36,947 nucleotides of DNA from Methylobacterium sp. Leaf112 (GTDB lineage: Bacteria > Pseudomonadota > Alphaproteobacteria > Rhizobiales > Beijerinckiaceae): positions 582-37,528 of the forward strand of contig NZ_LMNG01000016.1 of assembly GCF_001423295.1 (NCBI RefSeq), read 5' to 3'. Every line of letters starts with the position of its first letter. The stretch's first letter is position 1. Below, in pieces: positions 25,000 to 33,745 of the stretch. The translations under genes and the position numbers were made by a program. The notes beneath the pieces were generated by a model. The model was not told the origin of the DNA, did not search any database, and worked only from the letters and a program-made list of their open reading frames with translations.

Positions 25000-25644
25000 A
25001 TGCTGCCGGCTGACAGAACGCTCGTCCTCGTGCGGCATGGGCAAAGCACCGACAACGCGCAGAACCTGTTTTCAGGCTTCCGCAATCCAAGCTTGACGGA
25101 ACGGGGTGTCGCCGAGGCGAAGGCTGCCGGCCGCAAGCTCAAAGAGCTCGGTTTTCACTTCGATATCGCGTTCACGAGCAAACTGGGGAGGGCGCAACAC
25201 ACCTTGGCTCTCATGTTGGAGCAGTTGGACCAGGGTGATCTCCCTGTTCGCACCGAGGACGCCCTGAACGAGCGGGACTATGGCGAACTCTCGGGTCTGA
25301 ACAAGGCGGAAGCTCGCAGCCAGTGGAGCCCGGAACAGGTTCACCTCTGGCGCAAATCCTACGATGCCGTTCCTCCGGGTGGTGAAAGCCTTGCCATGAC
25401 CGCCGCCAGAACGATTCCGTTCTACGAGCAGGCGCTTGCGGTGCGCGTTCAGCAGGGGCAGCGTGTCCTGGTCGTCGCCCATGGCAACTCGCTTCGCTCC
25501 ATCGTCATGCACCTGGAGAAGATGAGCCCCGAGGCGCTGATGGACTTCAACATCACCACCAGCGAAATCTTGATCTATACCTTTTCGGATATCGGCGGGG
25601 TGATCGGGAAGATCTCCGTCGTCGCTCCCTCCGCGCCCGTATAG
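25000..25644 (+). CDS. gpmA: 2,3-bisphosphoglycerate-dependent phosphoglycerate mutase
   Basis: This is a 214-residue histidine phosphatase-fold enzyme that interconverts 3- and 2-phosphoglycerate. The phosphohistidine motif is [10 protein letters not shown] with H13. [15 protein letters not shown] carries the catalytic acid, [14 protein letters not shown] follows, and the second histidine is in [10 protein letters not shown]. The length is typical of alphaproteobacterial GpmA. AAGGAG lies 5-6 bases before the ATG, a strong ribosome-binding site. It is a core central-carbon gene, which marks the end of the odd tRNA-adjacent stretch. Confidence 0.94.
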   Translation: MLPADRTLVLVRHGQSTDNAQNLFSGFRNPSLTERGVAEAKAAGRKLKELGFHFDIAFTSKLGRAQHTLALMLEQLDQGDLPVRTEDALNERDYGELSGLNKAEARSQWSPEQVHLWRKSYDAVPPGGESLAMTAARTIPFYEQALAVRVQQGQRVLVVAHGNSLRSIVMHLEKMSPEALMDFNITTSEILIYTFSDIGGVIGKISVVAPSAPV

Positions 25645-25715
25645 CCGGGTCCCGGCAGGTGATCGGGGGAGCAGCCTGATCAGCCCCTCCTCGTGCTGCG
25701 ATCGGTCGGTTCCGG

Positions 25716-26129
25716 ATGCCTCAGGACACCCCCACGCATGATGCCCTTACGCATGACGCCCTCACTGAAGCGAGCCTCCACGTCTTCCTTGCGGCCTTCT
25801 ACGCCAAGGTGCGTCGCGATCCCCTGATCGGGCCGGTTTTTGCCCGCGTCATTCCCGATGAGGATTGGCCACGCCACCTCACGGTCATCCAGGATTTCTG
25901 GTCTTCGGTGCTGCTGAAATCCGGCCGCTACAAGGGCAACCCGTTCGGCAAGCATGGGGCGCTCGGTGACCTGGCCCCCGCCCATTTTGCCCGTTGGCTG
26001 GCACTGTTCGAGCAGACGGCCGGGGAAACGTTTTCCCCCGACGTGGCGAGGCTCCTCTCCGAGCGGGCAAACCGGATCGGCGACAGCTTGAAAGCCGGCC
26101 TGTTCTTCAGGCCCGCCCCACCGCGGTGA
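25716..26129 (+). CDS. Group III truncated haemoglobin
   Basis: This 137-residue globin probably binds oxygen or nitric oxide. Group III features are visible: LHVFLAAFYAKVRRDPLIGP, HLTVIQDFWSSVL, the conserved GRYKGNPFGKH, and the proximal histidine in AHFARWLALF. The N-terminus contains a short duplicated HDALT. It lies 71 bases downstream of gpmA on the same strand and is followed by the damaged methyltransferase. It may help in nitric oxide or oxygen-limited conditions (inference). Confidence 0.93.
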   Translation: MPQDTPTHDALTHDALTEASLHVFLAAFYAKVRRDPLIGPVFARVIPDEDWPRHLTVIQDFWSSVLLKSGRYKGNPFGKHGALGDLAPAHFARWLALFEQTAGETFSPDVARLLSERANRIGDSLKAGLFFRPAPPR

Positions 26130-26397
26130 GACCGCCGAGAGTCGTGCAGCCGGGCGCCATCGAGAGGGATCGATCCCCCGGCAGGGCCGTTGGCCTCGCA
26201 CAGGCCACCATCGGCTGGATTGCACCCGATGATCGCTTGTCGGCCGGCGTTCGGGCAGCAGGCAGCGCGAGAGCCCGATGAGGTGATTTCCAGATTTTCC
26301 GCCGGCGGCGTTCGTCAAGGACGACCCGAGCCCCGATTCGCTGTTCTACCGGCAGCCGCGCTTCGTCACGCATATCGATGATGCGGCCATCGCGGCG

Positions 26398-26910
26398 GTG
26401 ACGGATCTGTACAGGGATGTGGTTCCTGCAGGCGGCGTCCTCCTCGACCTGATGTCGAGTTGGGTCAGCCACCTGCCGAAGGACAGGACTTACGAGCGGA
26501 TCATCGGCCATGGCTTGAACGCTGCGGAGCTCGCGGCCAACCCTCGCCTGACCGAGCACTTCGTTCAAGATCTCAACGCCGCACCGCACCTCCCTCTGGA
26601 CACCGCATGCGCCGACGCGGCGTTGATGTGCGCCTCGATTCAGTACCTGCAGCGGCCCATCGATGTCCTGTCCGATGTCGCCCGCGTGTTGCGCCGGGGG
26701 GCACCGGTGGTGATCAGCTTCTCGAACCGATACTTCCCCACAAAGGCTGTCGCGATCTGGGGCGCCCTGGATGCGGCGGGACGTGCAAACCTGGTCGAGC
26801 GCTACCTGCAGATTGCGGGCTTCGCGCGCACCCAAGTGCGGGCGGTGATCCCGGACCACGGATTCGGCGACCCGCTGACGGCGGTGATTGGCTGGACCGA
26901 AGCCGCGTGA
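26398..26910 (+). CDS. SAM-dependent methyltransferase with a damaged or unclear start
   Basis: The open frame begins at GTG 26398, giving 170 residues: VLLDLMSSWVSHLPKD, a lineage-typical HFVQDLNAAPHLPLDT, DAALMCASIQYLQRPIDVLS and VVISFSNRYFPTKAV, a class I methyltransferase core. However, the same frame reads on upstream as coding-like sequence (DFPPAAFVKDD, PRFVTHIDDAAIAAV) to a TGA at 26284. The only upstream in-frame ATG (26278) is stopped at codon 3 by that TGA. No Shine-Dalgarno precedes 26398. The gene is therefore either inactivated by a recent stop, started by an unusual codon, or affected by a sequence error. Confidence 0.6.
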   Translation: MTDLYRDVVPAGGVLLDLMSSWVSHLPKDRTYERIIGHGLNAAELAANPRLTEHFVQDLNAAPHLPLDTACADAALMCASIQYLQRPIDVLSDVARVLRRGAPVVISFSNRYFPTKAVAIWGALDAAGRANLVERYLQIAGFARTQVRAVIPDHGFGDPLTAVIGWTEAA

Positions 26911-27015
26911 CGGGTCCGACACCGGGAACGATCCGGGCACCGCTCGGTGCTCCGGAGGCCGGCGTTCGTCCCGGCTCGGCCTCGCCCGTATCCCGATCGA
27001 GCCTGCGTGACGACG

Positions 27016-27753
27016 TCAGGCGGGAACGGGCGATCGGCCGAACATCTCGCCGGCCGAACGACGCACGCTGTCCGCGTAACGGCTCAGCCTGCGCAAGATG
27101 GGCGAGCGCCACAGGCCGTATCCATCGTCGCACAGCGGATCGTTCACCACGGGATTTCCATCGCTGCCCACCAGAACGTTGCCGATGTTCGGATCGAGCC
27201 CCTGCGGCGACACCGCCCGCAACGCGGCGACGTAGGCTTCGTATCCGGGCCACGCGGCCCTGAACGCTTCGCGGATGCCGTCGAAGCTCGAATGCTCGAT
27301 GCGGGGCTCGTGGGCCGGCCATTCCACCCTGAACCGGTCGCGGACGCCCTCGTCCAGGGCGACGCCCGGATGGTCCGCGATGACGGCGTGGGCATAGGCC
27401 AGCCACCAGGCATCCCGTGCGGGATCGCTCAGCCGTGAGCCCACGGTCATCAGCGCGCCACAGCGACTGACATGCATATCGTGGATACGCGGCGCGTGCG
27501 GTCCATCGGAGCCTGCGAACCCCTTGCGAAGCAGGGCCGCGTAATCACCGAACCCGTCGGCCTTGCGAGCGAAGCGCACCACGACGTCCGGGTGGTCCGG
27601 ATGCGCGTGGACGGTGCCGTGGTACCCGAAACCGATCTCGGACCAGCCCGTGGCGATGAGCGCCGCATAGGCCTCGGCCGCCGACCGTTCGACGATGCCC
27701 AGGGCGGCGAGCGAGGGACTGAACGCCTTTTTCTGAGTTCCGAACCCGAACAT
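27016..27753 (-). CDS. Kinase-fold-like protein (possible phosphotransferase)
   Basis: This is a 245-residue soluble protein with a weak protein-kinase-like pattern. It has a glycine-rich GFGYHGTVHAHP at residues 41-52, an RFARKADGFGDYAALL helix, a catalytic-loop-like DPNIGNVLV (D187...N192), and a metal-loop-like PVVNDPL (N204-D205). It lacks a clear kinase lysine and the classic HRD motif, so it is more like aminoglycoside/homoserine kinase relatives. The ATG at 27753 has AGGAG 9 bases upstream. It is expressed alone, convergent with the methyltransferase. The target is unknown. Confidence 0.6.
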   Translation of the reverse strand: MFGFGTQKKAFSPSLAALGIVERSAAEAYAALIATGWSEIGFGYHGTVHAHPDHPDVVVRFARKADGFGDYAALLRKGFAGSDGPHAPRIHDMHVSRCGALMTVGSRLSDPARDAWWLAYAHAVIADHPGVALDEGVRDRFRVEWPAHEPRIEHSSFDGIREAFRAAWPGYEAYVAALRAVSPQGLDPNIGNVLVGSDGNPVVNDPLCDDGYGLWRSPILRRLSRYADSVRRSAGEMFGRSPVPA

Positions 27754-27940
27754 CGCAGCCACTCCTTCCTGCCGATCGACGAACCGACGCGACACGCCCT
27801 CGGCAGCCGCACGGGTGTGGCGTCGAGGAGGGACCGGACGGGCAGGTCCGGCGCGGGTCGAGGCGACCCTGTCGATGTCGGGGGCAGCGTGACGCGCGTG
27901 TCACTCCACTGTCACGGAATGACCCGGGTCCCTGAAAAGT

Positions 27941-28528
27941 TCAATCCCTACGGAAGCGTAAATCGGCCGATGACGGGAATGAGCCGTCTTGACCGACCAT
28001 CCGGCGCACGTCGTCCATCCCGGCGAGCAGCGTCCGGGCCAGGATTCCATCCGCTTCGCTCAGGCCGCACTCGGTGACCGGACGGACGTGACGCCCCGCA
28101 TGGGCCGGGCCGACCTCGACGTCGTCGAGGATGAGATAGCGCGTGATGTTGTTTCGGGTCGCGTGCTCGGAGATCTCATCACCCCGCCCGGCCTGCTCGG
28201 CGGAGCGCATCGCGCCCGTCTCGGCATCCCGGCTCGACGGCAGGATGGCCGTGCGCCAGTCCGGGTGAAAGCAGTTCGCGGGCAGGCCGGCTTCGACCAG
28301 GGTCGGGCGACAATCGCCGACGCGCCACGTCGACGAGACCACCACCCTGGCGTCGAACGCCCGCACCAGGGCGGCCACGAGGGCAACCTGAACCGGATTG
28401 AGCCTGTCCTTGCCCGCCTGCCGTTGATAGCCGACCGTCGTCACGACGCCATCCACGTCGAGGTAGACCGTCAGCGGTCCGGCCTCCGTCTGTTCGTTCA
28501 AGGGGGCAATCCCGTCCCGTGGCAGCAA
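27941..28528 (-). CDS. HAD-family protein, similar to the 'Swiss Army Knife' RNA-repair HAD domain
   Basis: This is a 195-residue protein. The phosphatase motifs are present: DVDGVV with D24/D26, VVSSTWR with the motif II serine/threonine, and LILDDVE with D135/D136 for motif IV. HAD domains of this subtype occur in RNA-repair proteins, sometimes alone, and are proposed phosphatases for nucleic-acid ends. The best start is a TTG at 28528 (MLPRDG); a TTG at 28501 is also possible. It is separated from the transporter genes by only 50 bases on the same strand. Confidence 0.7.
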   Translation of the reverse strand: MLPRDGIAPLNEQTEAGPLTVYLDVDGVVTTVGYQRQAGKDRLNPVQVALVAALVRAFDARVVVSSTWRVGDCRPTLVEAGLPANCFHPDWRTAILPSSRDAETGAMRSAEQAGRGDEISEHATRNNITRYLILDDVEVGPAHAGRHVRPVTECGLSEADGILARTLLAGMDDVRRMVGQDGSFPSSADLRFRRD

Positions 28529-28578
28529 CCCTGCCTGTGCCGCGGACGCCTACCGCGCGGGGCTGCGATCGTCCAGCA

Positions 28579-31059
28579 TCACGCGGCGCCCAGGTAGGCG
28601 GCTTCCAGGCCCTTGTCCGCCGCGAGGTCCGCGGCCGAGCCCGCGGCGACGACGCGCCCCTGCTCCAGCACGTAGCCCCGGTCGGCCACCGTGAGGGCCA
28701 GCGCCGCCATCTGGTCGACGATGAGGATGGTGGTGCCGCCGTCCCGCAGCTCCGCCACCACGGCGTAGAGGGCGTTGATCATCGCGGGCGCGAGGCCGAG
28801 GGACGGCTCGTCGAGGAGGAGGATGCGCGGATGCGCCATCATTCCCCGGGCAATGGCGAGCATCTGCTGCTCGCCGCCCGACAGCAGGCCCGCGCGGCTC
28901 GTCGCCCGGTCGCGCAAGCGGGGGAAACGGGTCAGCAAAGCCTCGATCTCGGCCGGATCGATGGGCTCGGCCCGGCCGTGAGCGCCGAGCCGGATGTTCT
29001 CCACGACGGTCAATTCCGGAAACACCTGCCGGCCCTCCGGCACCAGGGCGAGGCCGAGGCGGGCGATGCGGTGCGCGGGCAGGCCCGCGACGGCCCGGTC
29101 CTCCAGCACGATCCCGCCCTCGACCGGGCGCAGGAGGCCGGCGAGCGCCCGCATGGCGGTGGACTTGCCGGCGCCGTTGGCACCCAGAAGCGCCACGGTC
29201 TCGCCGGGTCGGACCTCCAGGGACACGCCCGCCAGTACCGGGGCGGCCCCGTAGCCGACGGTGAGGCCATGGGCGGAGAGGACGGCATCCGCCGGGCCGC
29301 GCCATGGCGTCGCCCGCGGCCGGGCCGGCGTGTCGGCGGCGCCGAGGTAAGCGCGGATCACCGCCGGGTCGTGCCGGATCGTGCCCGGCGCGCCGCTGGC
29401 GATGGGCCGGCCCGCATCCATGACGAGGACGTGGTCGGAGACGCCCATCACCAGGGGCATGTCGTGCTCGACGAGGATGACGGCGACGCCGCAGGCCGCG
29501 ATCCGGCGCAGCAACCCTCCGAGGCGGTCGGTGTCCGCGCGGGTGAGGCCAGCGGCGGGCTCGTCGAGGAGGAGCACACGGGGCCGGCCGGCCAGCGCCC
29601 TGGCGATCTCGACGAGGCGGCGATCGACATGGGGCAGCTCGTCGGCGCGCCGGTCGAGGGCACCGGTATAGCCCGTGAAGGCGAGGAGGCCGGCAGCCAT
29701 CATTCGGTCGTCGCGGCCGGCCCGGCGCCAGAGCCGGCCGGGGGCGAAGGCGAGGCTCACGTTGTCGAGGACGCCGAGCGAGCCGAACAGCCGCGTGGTC
29801 TGATAGGTGCGGGCGATGCCGGCCCGGGCGATCGCCTGGGCGGGTGCCCCCGTGAGGTCGCGGGTCCCGAGGCGGATGGCGCCGGTGCCCGGGCGGTAGA
29901 AGCCCGAGACCATATTGAGCACCGTGGTCTTGCCGGCCCCGTTCGGGCCGATGACGCTGGTGACGGCGCCGGGCTGGGCCGTGAACGACACATCCTCGGC
30001 CGCGCGGATACCGCCGAACCGGATGCCGATGCCGTCCACGATCAGGGGCTCGCCGGGACGTTTCCCGAGGAAAGCGGCGAGGAAGCCCGCCGAGTCGGCT
30101 TCCTCCGTCGCTCGGGCCTCCGTCCGGCGCGGAAAGACGCGCGCAACACTGCCGACGAGGCCGGCGGGCACGAGCCAGAGCACCACCAGGGTGGCGAAGC
30201 CGAAGAACAGCAGCCGGTACTCGGCGAGGCCCGACAGGGTCTCGGGCAGGAGCACGGTGACGAGGGCGCCGAACAGGGGCCCGAGGACCGTGCCGGCGCC
30301 GCCGACCACCACGGCGAGGACGAACAGGATCGATTGCGAGAACGGAAACGAGCTCGGGGCGATGAACAGCATCAGGGGTGGGAGTACGGCACCCGCCAGC
30401 CCCGTCAGCGCCGCCGAGATGGCGAAGGCCAGGGTCTTCACCCGGACGGGATCGAACCCCAGGGAGGCGGCCGCCACATCGGCGTCGCGCACGGCGCGCA
30501 TGGCGCGGCCGAGACGGCTGAGGGCGAGGCGGTGGAATCCGTAGAGGGCGGCCCCGGCACCGAGGATGGCGAGGATCGCGAGTTCGCCCTCGGCGAAGGG
30601 CACACCGAACAGGCTCGGGCCGCCGGTGACGACGAGGCCGTTCTGACCGCCCGTGAGGGAGCCGCCCTCGATGAGCGCATGCTCGACGATGAAGCCGAAC
30701 GCGATGGTGACCATGGCGAGATACGGCCCCTTCACGCGCATGGCCGGAATCGCCAGGACGACGCCGACGAGCCCCGAGAGGGCCGCCGCCGCCGGCAGTG
30801 CCAGCCAGAAGCCGACCCCGGCTCCCGTGAGGACCGCGCTCGCATAGGCGCCGATGGCGTAGAATCCGGCATGGCCGAACGAGATGAGACCGGTCAGGCC
30901 GAGGAGCACGTTGAGACCCACCCCCGCGATGGTGGTCAGGGCCACCAGGGCGAGGACGAAGTGGCTGTAGCCGGCCGTCGCGGTCACGAGGCCGAGGCCC
31001 ATGGCCGTGAGGGCCAGGATGGCGAGCGGCATCGCCCAGCGTCCGTTCAAATGGCGCAT
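28579..31059 (-). CDS. livMGF: Fused ABC transporter: LivM permease, LivG ATPase and LivF ATPase in one polypeptide
   Basis: This is an 826-residue inner-membrane protein. Residues 1-305 form a LivM-like permease (GLTGLISFGHAGFYAIGAYA). Residues about 337-573 are ATPase 1 (Walker A 371-378, GPNGAGKT; Walker B LLLDEP at 496-501; H-loop VEHD). Residues about 592-826 are ATPase 2 (Walker A at 627-634, GANGAGKS; LSGGE signature at 726-730; Walker B LLLDEP). The ATPase 1 signature is degenerate: ELPHVDRRL replaces LSYGQ/LSGGQ. The H-loop of ATPase 2 is replaced by Q (VDQM). Hence one composite ATP site is consensus (Walker A1 with LSGGE2) and one is probably weak. livH is encoded upstream and overlaps functionally. 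The substrate is unknown. Confidence 0.9.
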   Translation of the reverse strand: MRHLNGRWAMPLAILALTAMGLGLVTATAGYSHFVLALVALTTIAGVGLNVLLGLTGLISFGHAGFYAIGAYASAVLTGAGVGFWLALPAAAALSGLVGVVLAIPAMRVKGPYLAMVTIAFGFIVEHALIEGGSLTGGQNGLVVTGGPSLFGVPFAEGELAILAILGAGAALYGFHRLALSRLGRAMRAVRDADVAAASLGFDPVRVKTLAFAISAALTGLAGAVLPPLMLFIAPSSFPFSQSILFVLAVVVGGAGTVLGPLFGALVTVLLPETLSGLAEYRLLFFGFATLVVLWLVPAGLVGSVARVFPRRTEARATEEADSAGFLAAFLGKRPGEPLIVDGIGIRFGGIRAAEDVSFTAQPGAVTSVIGPNGAGKTTVLNMVSGFYRPGTGAIRLGTRDLTGAPAQAIARAGIARTYQTTRLFGSLGVLDNVSLAFAPGRLWRRAGRDDRMMAAGLLAFTGYTGALDRRADELPHVDRRLVEIARALAGRPRVLLLDEPAAGLTRADTDRLGGLLRRIAACGVAVILVEHDMPLVMGVSDHVLVMDAGRPIASGAPGTIRHDPAVIRAYLGAADTPARPRATPWRGPADAVLSAHGLTVGYGAAPVLAGVSLEVRPGETVALLGANGAGKSTAMRALAGLLRPVEGGIVLEDRAVAGLPAHRIARLGLALVPEGRQVFPELTVVENIRLGAHGRAEPIDPAEIEALLTRFPRLRDRATSRAGLLSGGEQQMLAIARGMMAHPRILLLDEPSLGLAPAMINALYAVVAELRDGGTTILIVDQMAALALTVADRGYVLEQGRVVAAGSAADLAADKGLEAAYLGAA

Positions 31060-31063
31060 GGGG

Positions 31064-31933
31064 TCAGACCTTGTTGACGGCGCTGCGACCGAACAACCCG
31101 TCCGGCCGCAGCGCCAGGGCCAGGATGATCACCGAGAACACCACGAGTTGGGTGTAGGCGGACCCGAGGGTCGCCGTGACGGTGGCCTCGAGGAGACCGT
31201 AGAGCAGCCCCGCCACCACGACCCCCGTGGCCGAGCCGATGCCGCCGAGGATCGCCACGGCGAAGGCCTTGATCCCGAACAGCCCCCCCATCTCGGCCGA
31301 GACGGAGAACAGCGGTGCGATGAGGAGGCCCGCCATGCCGGCGAGCACCGCCGAGAGGGCGAAGGCGCAGGCGACCGTCCGGCGCACGTCGATGCCCATG
31401 AGGCGGGCCGCATCCGCGTTCTGTGCCACCGCCAGGAGCACCCGGCCGAGGTCGGTCCGGCGGACGACCGTGCGGATGGCCAGCGCCACCGCCACGCCCA
31501 GCACCGGGATCACGAGCTGGAGCGGGTAGATCCCGGCCCCGAAGATCTGCACGGGCGAGACCGCGAGCGGGGAGGGCAGGCTGCGCGGCTCCTTGCCGAA
31601 GGTGAACAGCAGGGTGTTGTCGAGGATGATGCCGCCCGCCACGGTGGCGAGGAGCCAGGCGTCGGAGCCGCGCTCGACGAAGGGCCGCACCAGCAGGCGC
31701 TCCACCGCCACGCCCAGGAGGGCGCAGCCGACGAGGGCCAGGGGGATGGCGAGCGGCATCGGCCAGCCGAGGGTGACGCCGAGCCAGTAACCCAGGACGG
31801 CGCCGAGGGTCACGGCCGACCCTTGCGCGAAGTTGACGGTGCCCGATACCGCGTAGGTGATGTGGAAGCCCAGCGCGATCAGCCCATACATGGCGCCGAG
31901 GCCGAGGCCGGTGACGAGGGTTCCGGTCAACAT
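31064..31933 (-). CDS. livH: Branched-chain amino-acid-type ABC permease LivH
   Basis: This is a 289-residue inner-membrane permease with eight to ten hydrophobic helices. Family motifs include MYGLIALGFHITYAVSGTVN, NFAQGSAVTLGAVLGY, VERLLVRPFVER and GIKAFAVAILGGIGSATG. It pairs with the LivM half of the fused protein, whose start lies 4 bases downstream. The binding protein is encoded just upstream on the same strand. The transporter class also includes urea and aromatic-acid systems, so the substrate should not be assumed to be leucine. Confidence 0.92.
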   Translation of the reverse strand: MLTGTLVTGLGLGAMYGLIALGFHITYAVSGTVNFAQGSAVTLGAVLGYWLGVTLGWPMPLAIPLALVGCALLGVAVERLLVRPFVERGSDAWLLATVAGGIILDNTLLFTFGKEPRSLPSPLAVSPVQIFGAGIYPLQLVIPVLGVAVALAIRTVVRRTDLGRVLLAVAQNADAARLMGIDVRRTVACAFALSAVLAGMAGLLIAPLFSVSAEMGGLFGIKAFAVAILGGIGSATGVVVAGLLYGLLEATVTATLGSAYTQLVVFSVIILALALRPDGLFGRSAVNKV

Positions 31934-31942
31934 CCCAGATCT

Positions 31943-33118
31943 TCAGTTCGTCACGGCGACGATCTCGCCATTCTGGAAGCGGGTGAAGACATAGTCCTGC
32001 GGGCCGAGGGCGTCGTGCTGGCCGGGCGCGAATGGCTTGTCGTAGGCTTTGATCAGGCCCGGATAGACGCCGACTTTGTAGAAGCCGTCGCGGACTTCAG
32101 GTCCTTTTGTGGAGCCGGCGGCCTTGATCGCCAGGGCGAGCAGGTGCGTGGCGTCGTACGCGTTGGCGATGCCCACTGCCGGGGTCACGTCGGCCATGGA
32201 CTTGATCGCCGGATACTTCTTCTTGAGGGCGTCGAGGACGGCCAGGGCCTTGGGGGCGGTGTTGCCCGCGAAGGTGAAGGTCTGGATGAAGTGGACCTTT
32301 CCGGCGTTCGGCCCGGCGAGTTCGTCGAAGCGCCCGCCCGCCGGGCCCCAATGGGAGACCACCGGTACCGTCCAGCCCATACGGTCGAGGGATTTCACCA
32401 CCTGCGCCGAGGGGCCGACATTGCCGACGAGGAACAGGGTGTCGGCCCCGGCCTCCTTCAAGCGGGTGAGCTGAGGCACCATGTCGACATCGGCGGCCTC
32501 GTACTTCTCGATGCCGGCGCCGGGCAGGTTCGCCGCCTTGAGAGCCGCCGTCAGCCCCTGCTGGTTCGACTCGCCCCAGGCGTTGTTGACGAGGATCATG
32601 CCGGGCTTCTTCGCGCCGTGGGTCTTCACCGCGTAGGCGACGAGAGCCTCGTCCACGAGGGCGTCCACGGCGGAGACCCGGAAGGCGTAGTTGTCGGCCG
32701 CCCCGTTGCGGGTGATGCCGGTACCGGCGGCCCAGGGGCCGAGGAACGGCACCTTCATCTGGTTGGCGATGGGCACCACCGCCATGGAAACGGGCGTGTC
32801 GAGCCCGCCCACGAGGGCGACGACGCCGACGCGCTGGATGAGTTCGCGGGCGGCGAGCACGCCCTTCGACGGGTTGGCCTCGTCGTCCCGTGCTACGAGC
32901 TCGAGGGGCCGGCCGAGGACGCCACCGTTGGCATTGATCTCGTCGATGGCGAGCCCGATGCCGCGCGAGATCGCCTCGCCGGATTTCGCCGACTGGCCGC
33001 TCAGCGCCGTGACGAGACCGATGCGGATCGGCTCCTCGGCAAGCGCCGTGCTGGAGAGGCCGAGCAGCAGGGCCGCACCGAGGGCCACGCGACGGGTCAG
33101 GGACGGGCTGGTGCGCAT
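31943..33118 (-). CDS. Periplasmic binding protein of the Liv-type ABC transporter
   Basis: This is a 391-residue secreted protein. The N-terminus RRVALGAALLLGLSSTALAEE is a signal peptide, cleaved after about residue 25. The mature part (EPIRIGLVTALSGQSAKSGE, DEINANGGVLGRPLEL) has the two-lobe periplasmic binding fold of the Leu/Ile/Val family. The ATG at 33118 has GGAG 9 bases upstream; an open frame to 33205 reads upstream without signal-like sequence. It heads the transporter operon, facing an NTF2-like gene across an inverted-repeat operator. The ligand cannot be named. Confidence 0.9.
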   Translation of the reverse strand: MRTSPSLTRRVALGAALLLGLSSTALAEEPIRIGLVTALSGQSAKSGEAISRGIGLAIDEINANGGVLGRPLELVARDDEANPSKGVLAARELIQRVGVVALVGGLDTPVSMAVVPIANQMKVPFLGPWAAGTGITRNGAADNYAFRVSAVDALVDEALVAYAVKTHGAKKPGMILVNNAWGESNQQGLTAALKAANLPGAGIEKYEAADVDMVPQLTRLKEAGADTLFLVGNVGPSAQVVKSLDRMGWTVPVVSHWGPAGGRFDELAGPNAGKVHFIQTFTFAGNTAPKALAVLDALKKKYPAIKSMADVTPAVGIANAYDATHLLALAIKAAGSTKGPEVRDGFYKVGVYPGLIKAYDKPFAPGQHDALGPQDYVFTRFQNGEIVAVTN

Positions 33119-33225
33119 GATCGGGTCTCCGGCAGAATATCCGGAAGCTCCGCAACGCCCGTGCCAGACGTCAAGTCTTTGTGTTAATACGATAAATTGG
33201 ACCATCGAGACAGGCTCTGCCTCGA

Positions 33226-33270
33226 ACTACGCCAAAGTGCATACACTTTTTGCATGCACTTTGGCGTAGT
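33226..33270. promoter_or_regulatory. 17-bp perfect inverted repeat in the divergent promoter region (probable GntR operator)
   Basis: Arms 33226-33242 and 33254-33270 are exact reverse complements (ACTACGCCAAAGTGCAT and its complement), separated by 11 bases. Inside lie the smaller dyads GTGCATACAC and TGCATGCA, similar to GntR-family half sites. The repeat lies about 108 bases upstream of the transporter operon start and 38 bases upstream of the NTF2-like gene start, so it could control both. Confidence 0.65.
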
Positions 33271-33307
33271 CCTCGCAAGGATGGGGGAAACCGGAGGAGA
33301 ACCAACG

Positions 33308-33745
33308 ATGACGACGGATGCAGTGGAACCAGCCGGGGACGACGGAACGGACACGACGGCGCAGGACTCCGCCATCGTCACCGCCTACCTCGAAGCCTCG
33401 ATGGTGCCCGACCCGGAGCGGGCGGCGACCTACATGGCGCCCGGCATCGAGATCGTGTTCACGGGCGCACGGCGCTTCCGTCATCCCCGCGAGGTCACGG
33501 CCTTCAACGCGGGCCGCTACGCCTGGGTGAAGAAGCGCATGGAGCGCCTCGACGTGGTTCCGGGGGATGGGTTCACGACGGTCTACAGCCTCGGCACCCT
33601 CTACGGCGCCTGGCCCGACGGGACGCCGTTCGAGGGCAACCGCTACGTCGACCGCTTCACCGTGCGGGACGGAGTGATCGTCACCATGGAGGTGTGGAAC
33701 GACAGTGCCGAGCGGCTCCTGACGAAGCACGACATCACGGCCTGA
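33308..33745 (+). CDS. NTF2/SnoaL-like fold protein, divergent from the transporter
   Basis: This is a 145-residue protein. The sequence IVTAYLEASMVPDPERAATY, APGIEIVFTGARRF, TTVYSLGTLYGAWPDGTPF and NRYVDRFTVRDGVIV gives the cone-shaped alpha+beta NTF2/SnoaL pattern, often used by small isomerases, hydrolases or ligand-binding proteins. A GGAGGA ribosome-binding site lies 9 bases before the ATG at 33308. It is divergent from the transporter operon and shares its inverted-repeat control region. Its stop abuts that of the GntR gene in TGATCA. It may modify the transported compound (inference). Confidence 0.82.
   Translation: MTTDAVEPAGDDGTDTTAQDSAIVTAYLEASMVPDPERAATYMAPGIEIVFTGARRFRHPREVTAFNAGRYAWVKKRMERLDVVPGDGFTTVYSLGTLYGAWPDGTPFEGNRYVDRFTVRDGVIVTMEVWNDSAERLLTKHDITA

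Noticed and set aside
23454..25000. A full prophage with attachment sites beside tRNA-Gln
   Set aside because: No integrase and no second copy of the tRNA 3' end were seen; only a remnant is supported.
28519..31077. An 852-codon open frame antisense to the fused transporter
   Set aside because: Opposite a gene with intact ATPase motifs; the antisense product is low-complexity D/G/R/E.
31001..33187. A 728-codon open frame antisense to livH and the binding protein
   Set aside because: Same reasoning: shadow of two well-supported genes, no domain.
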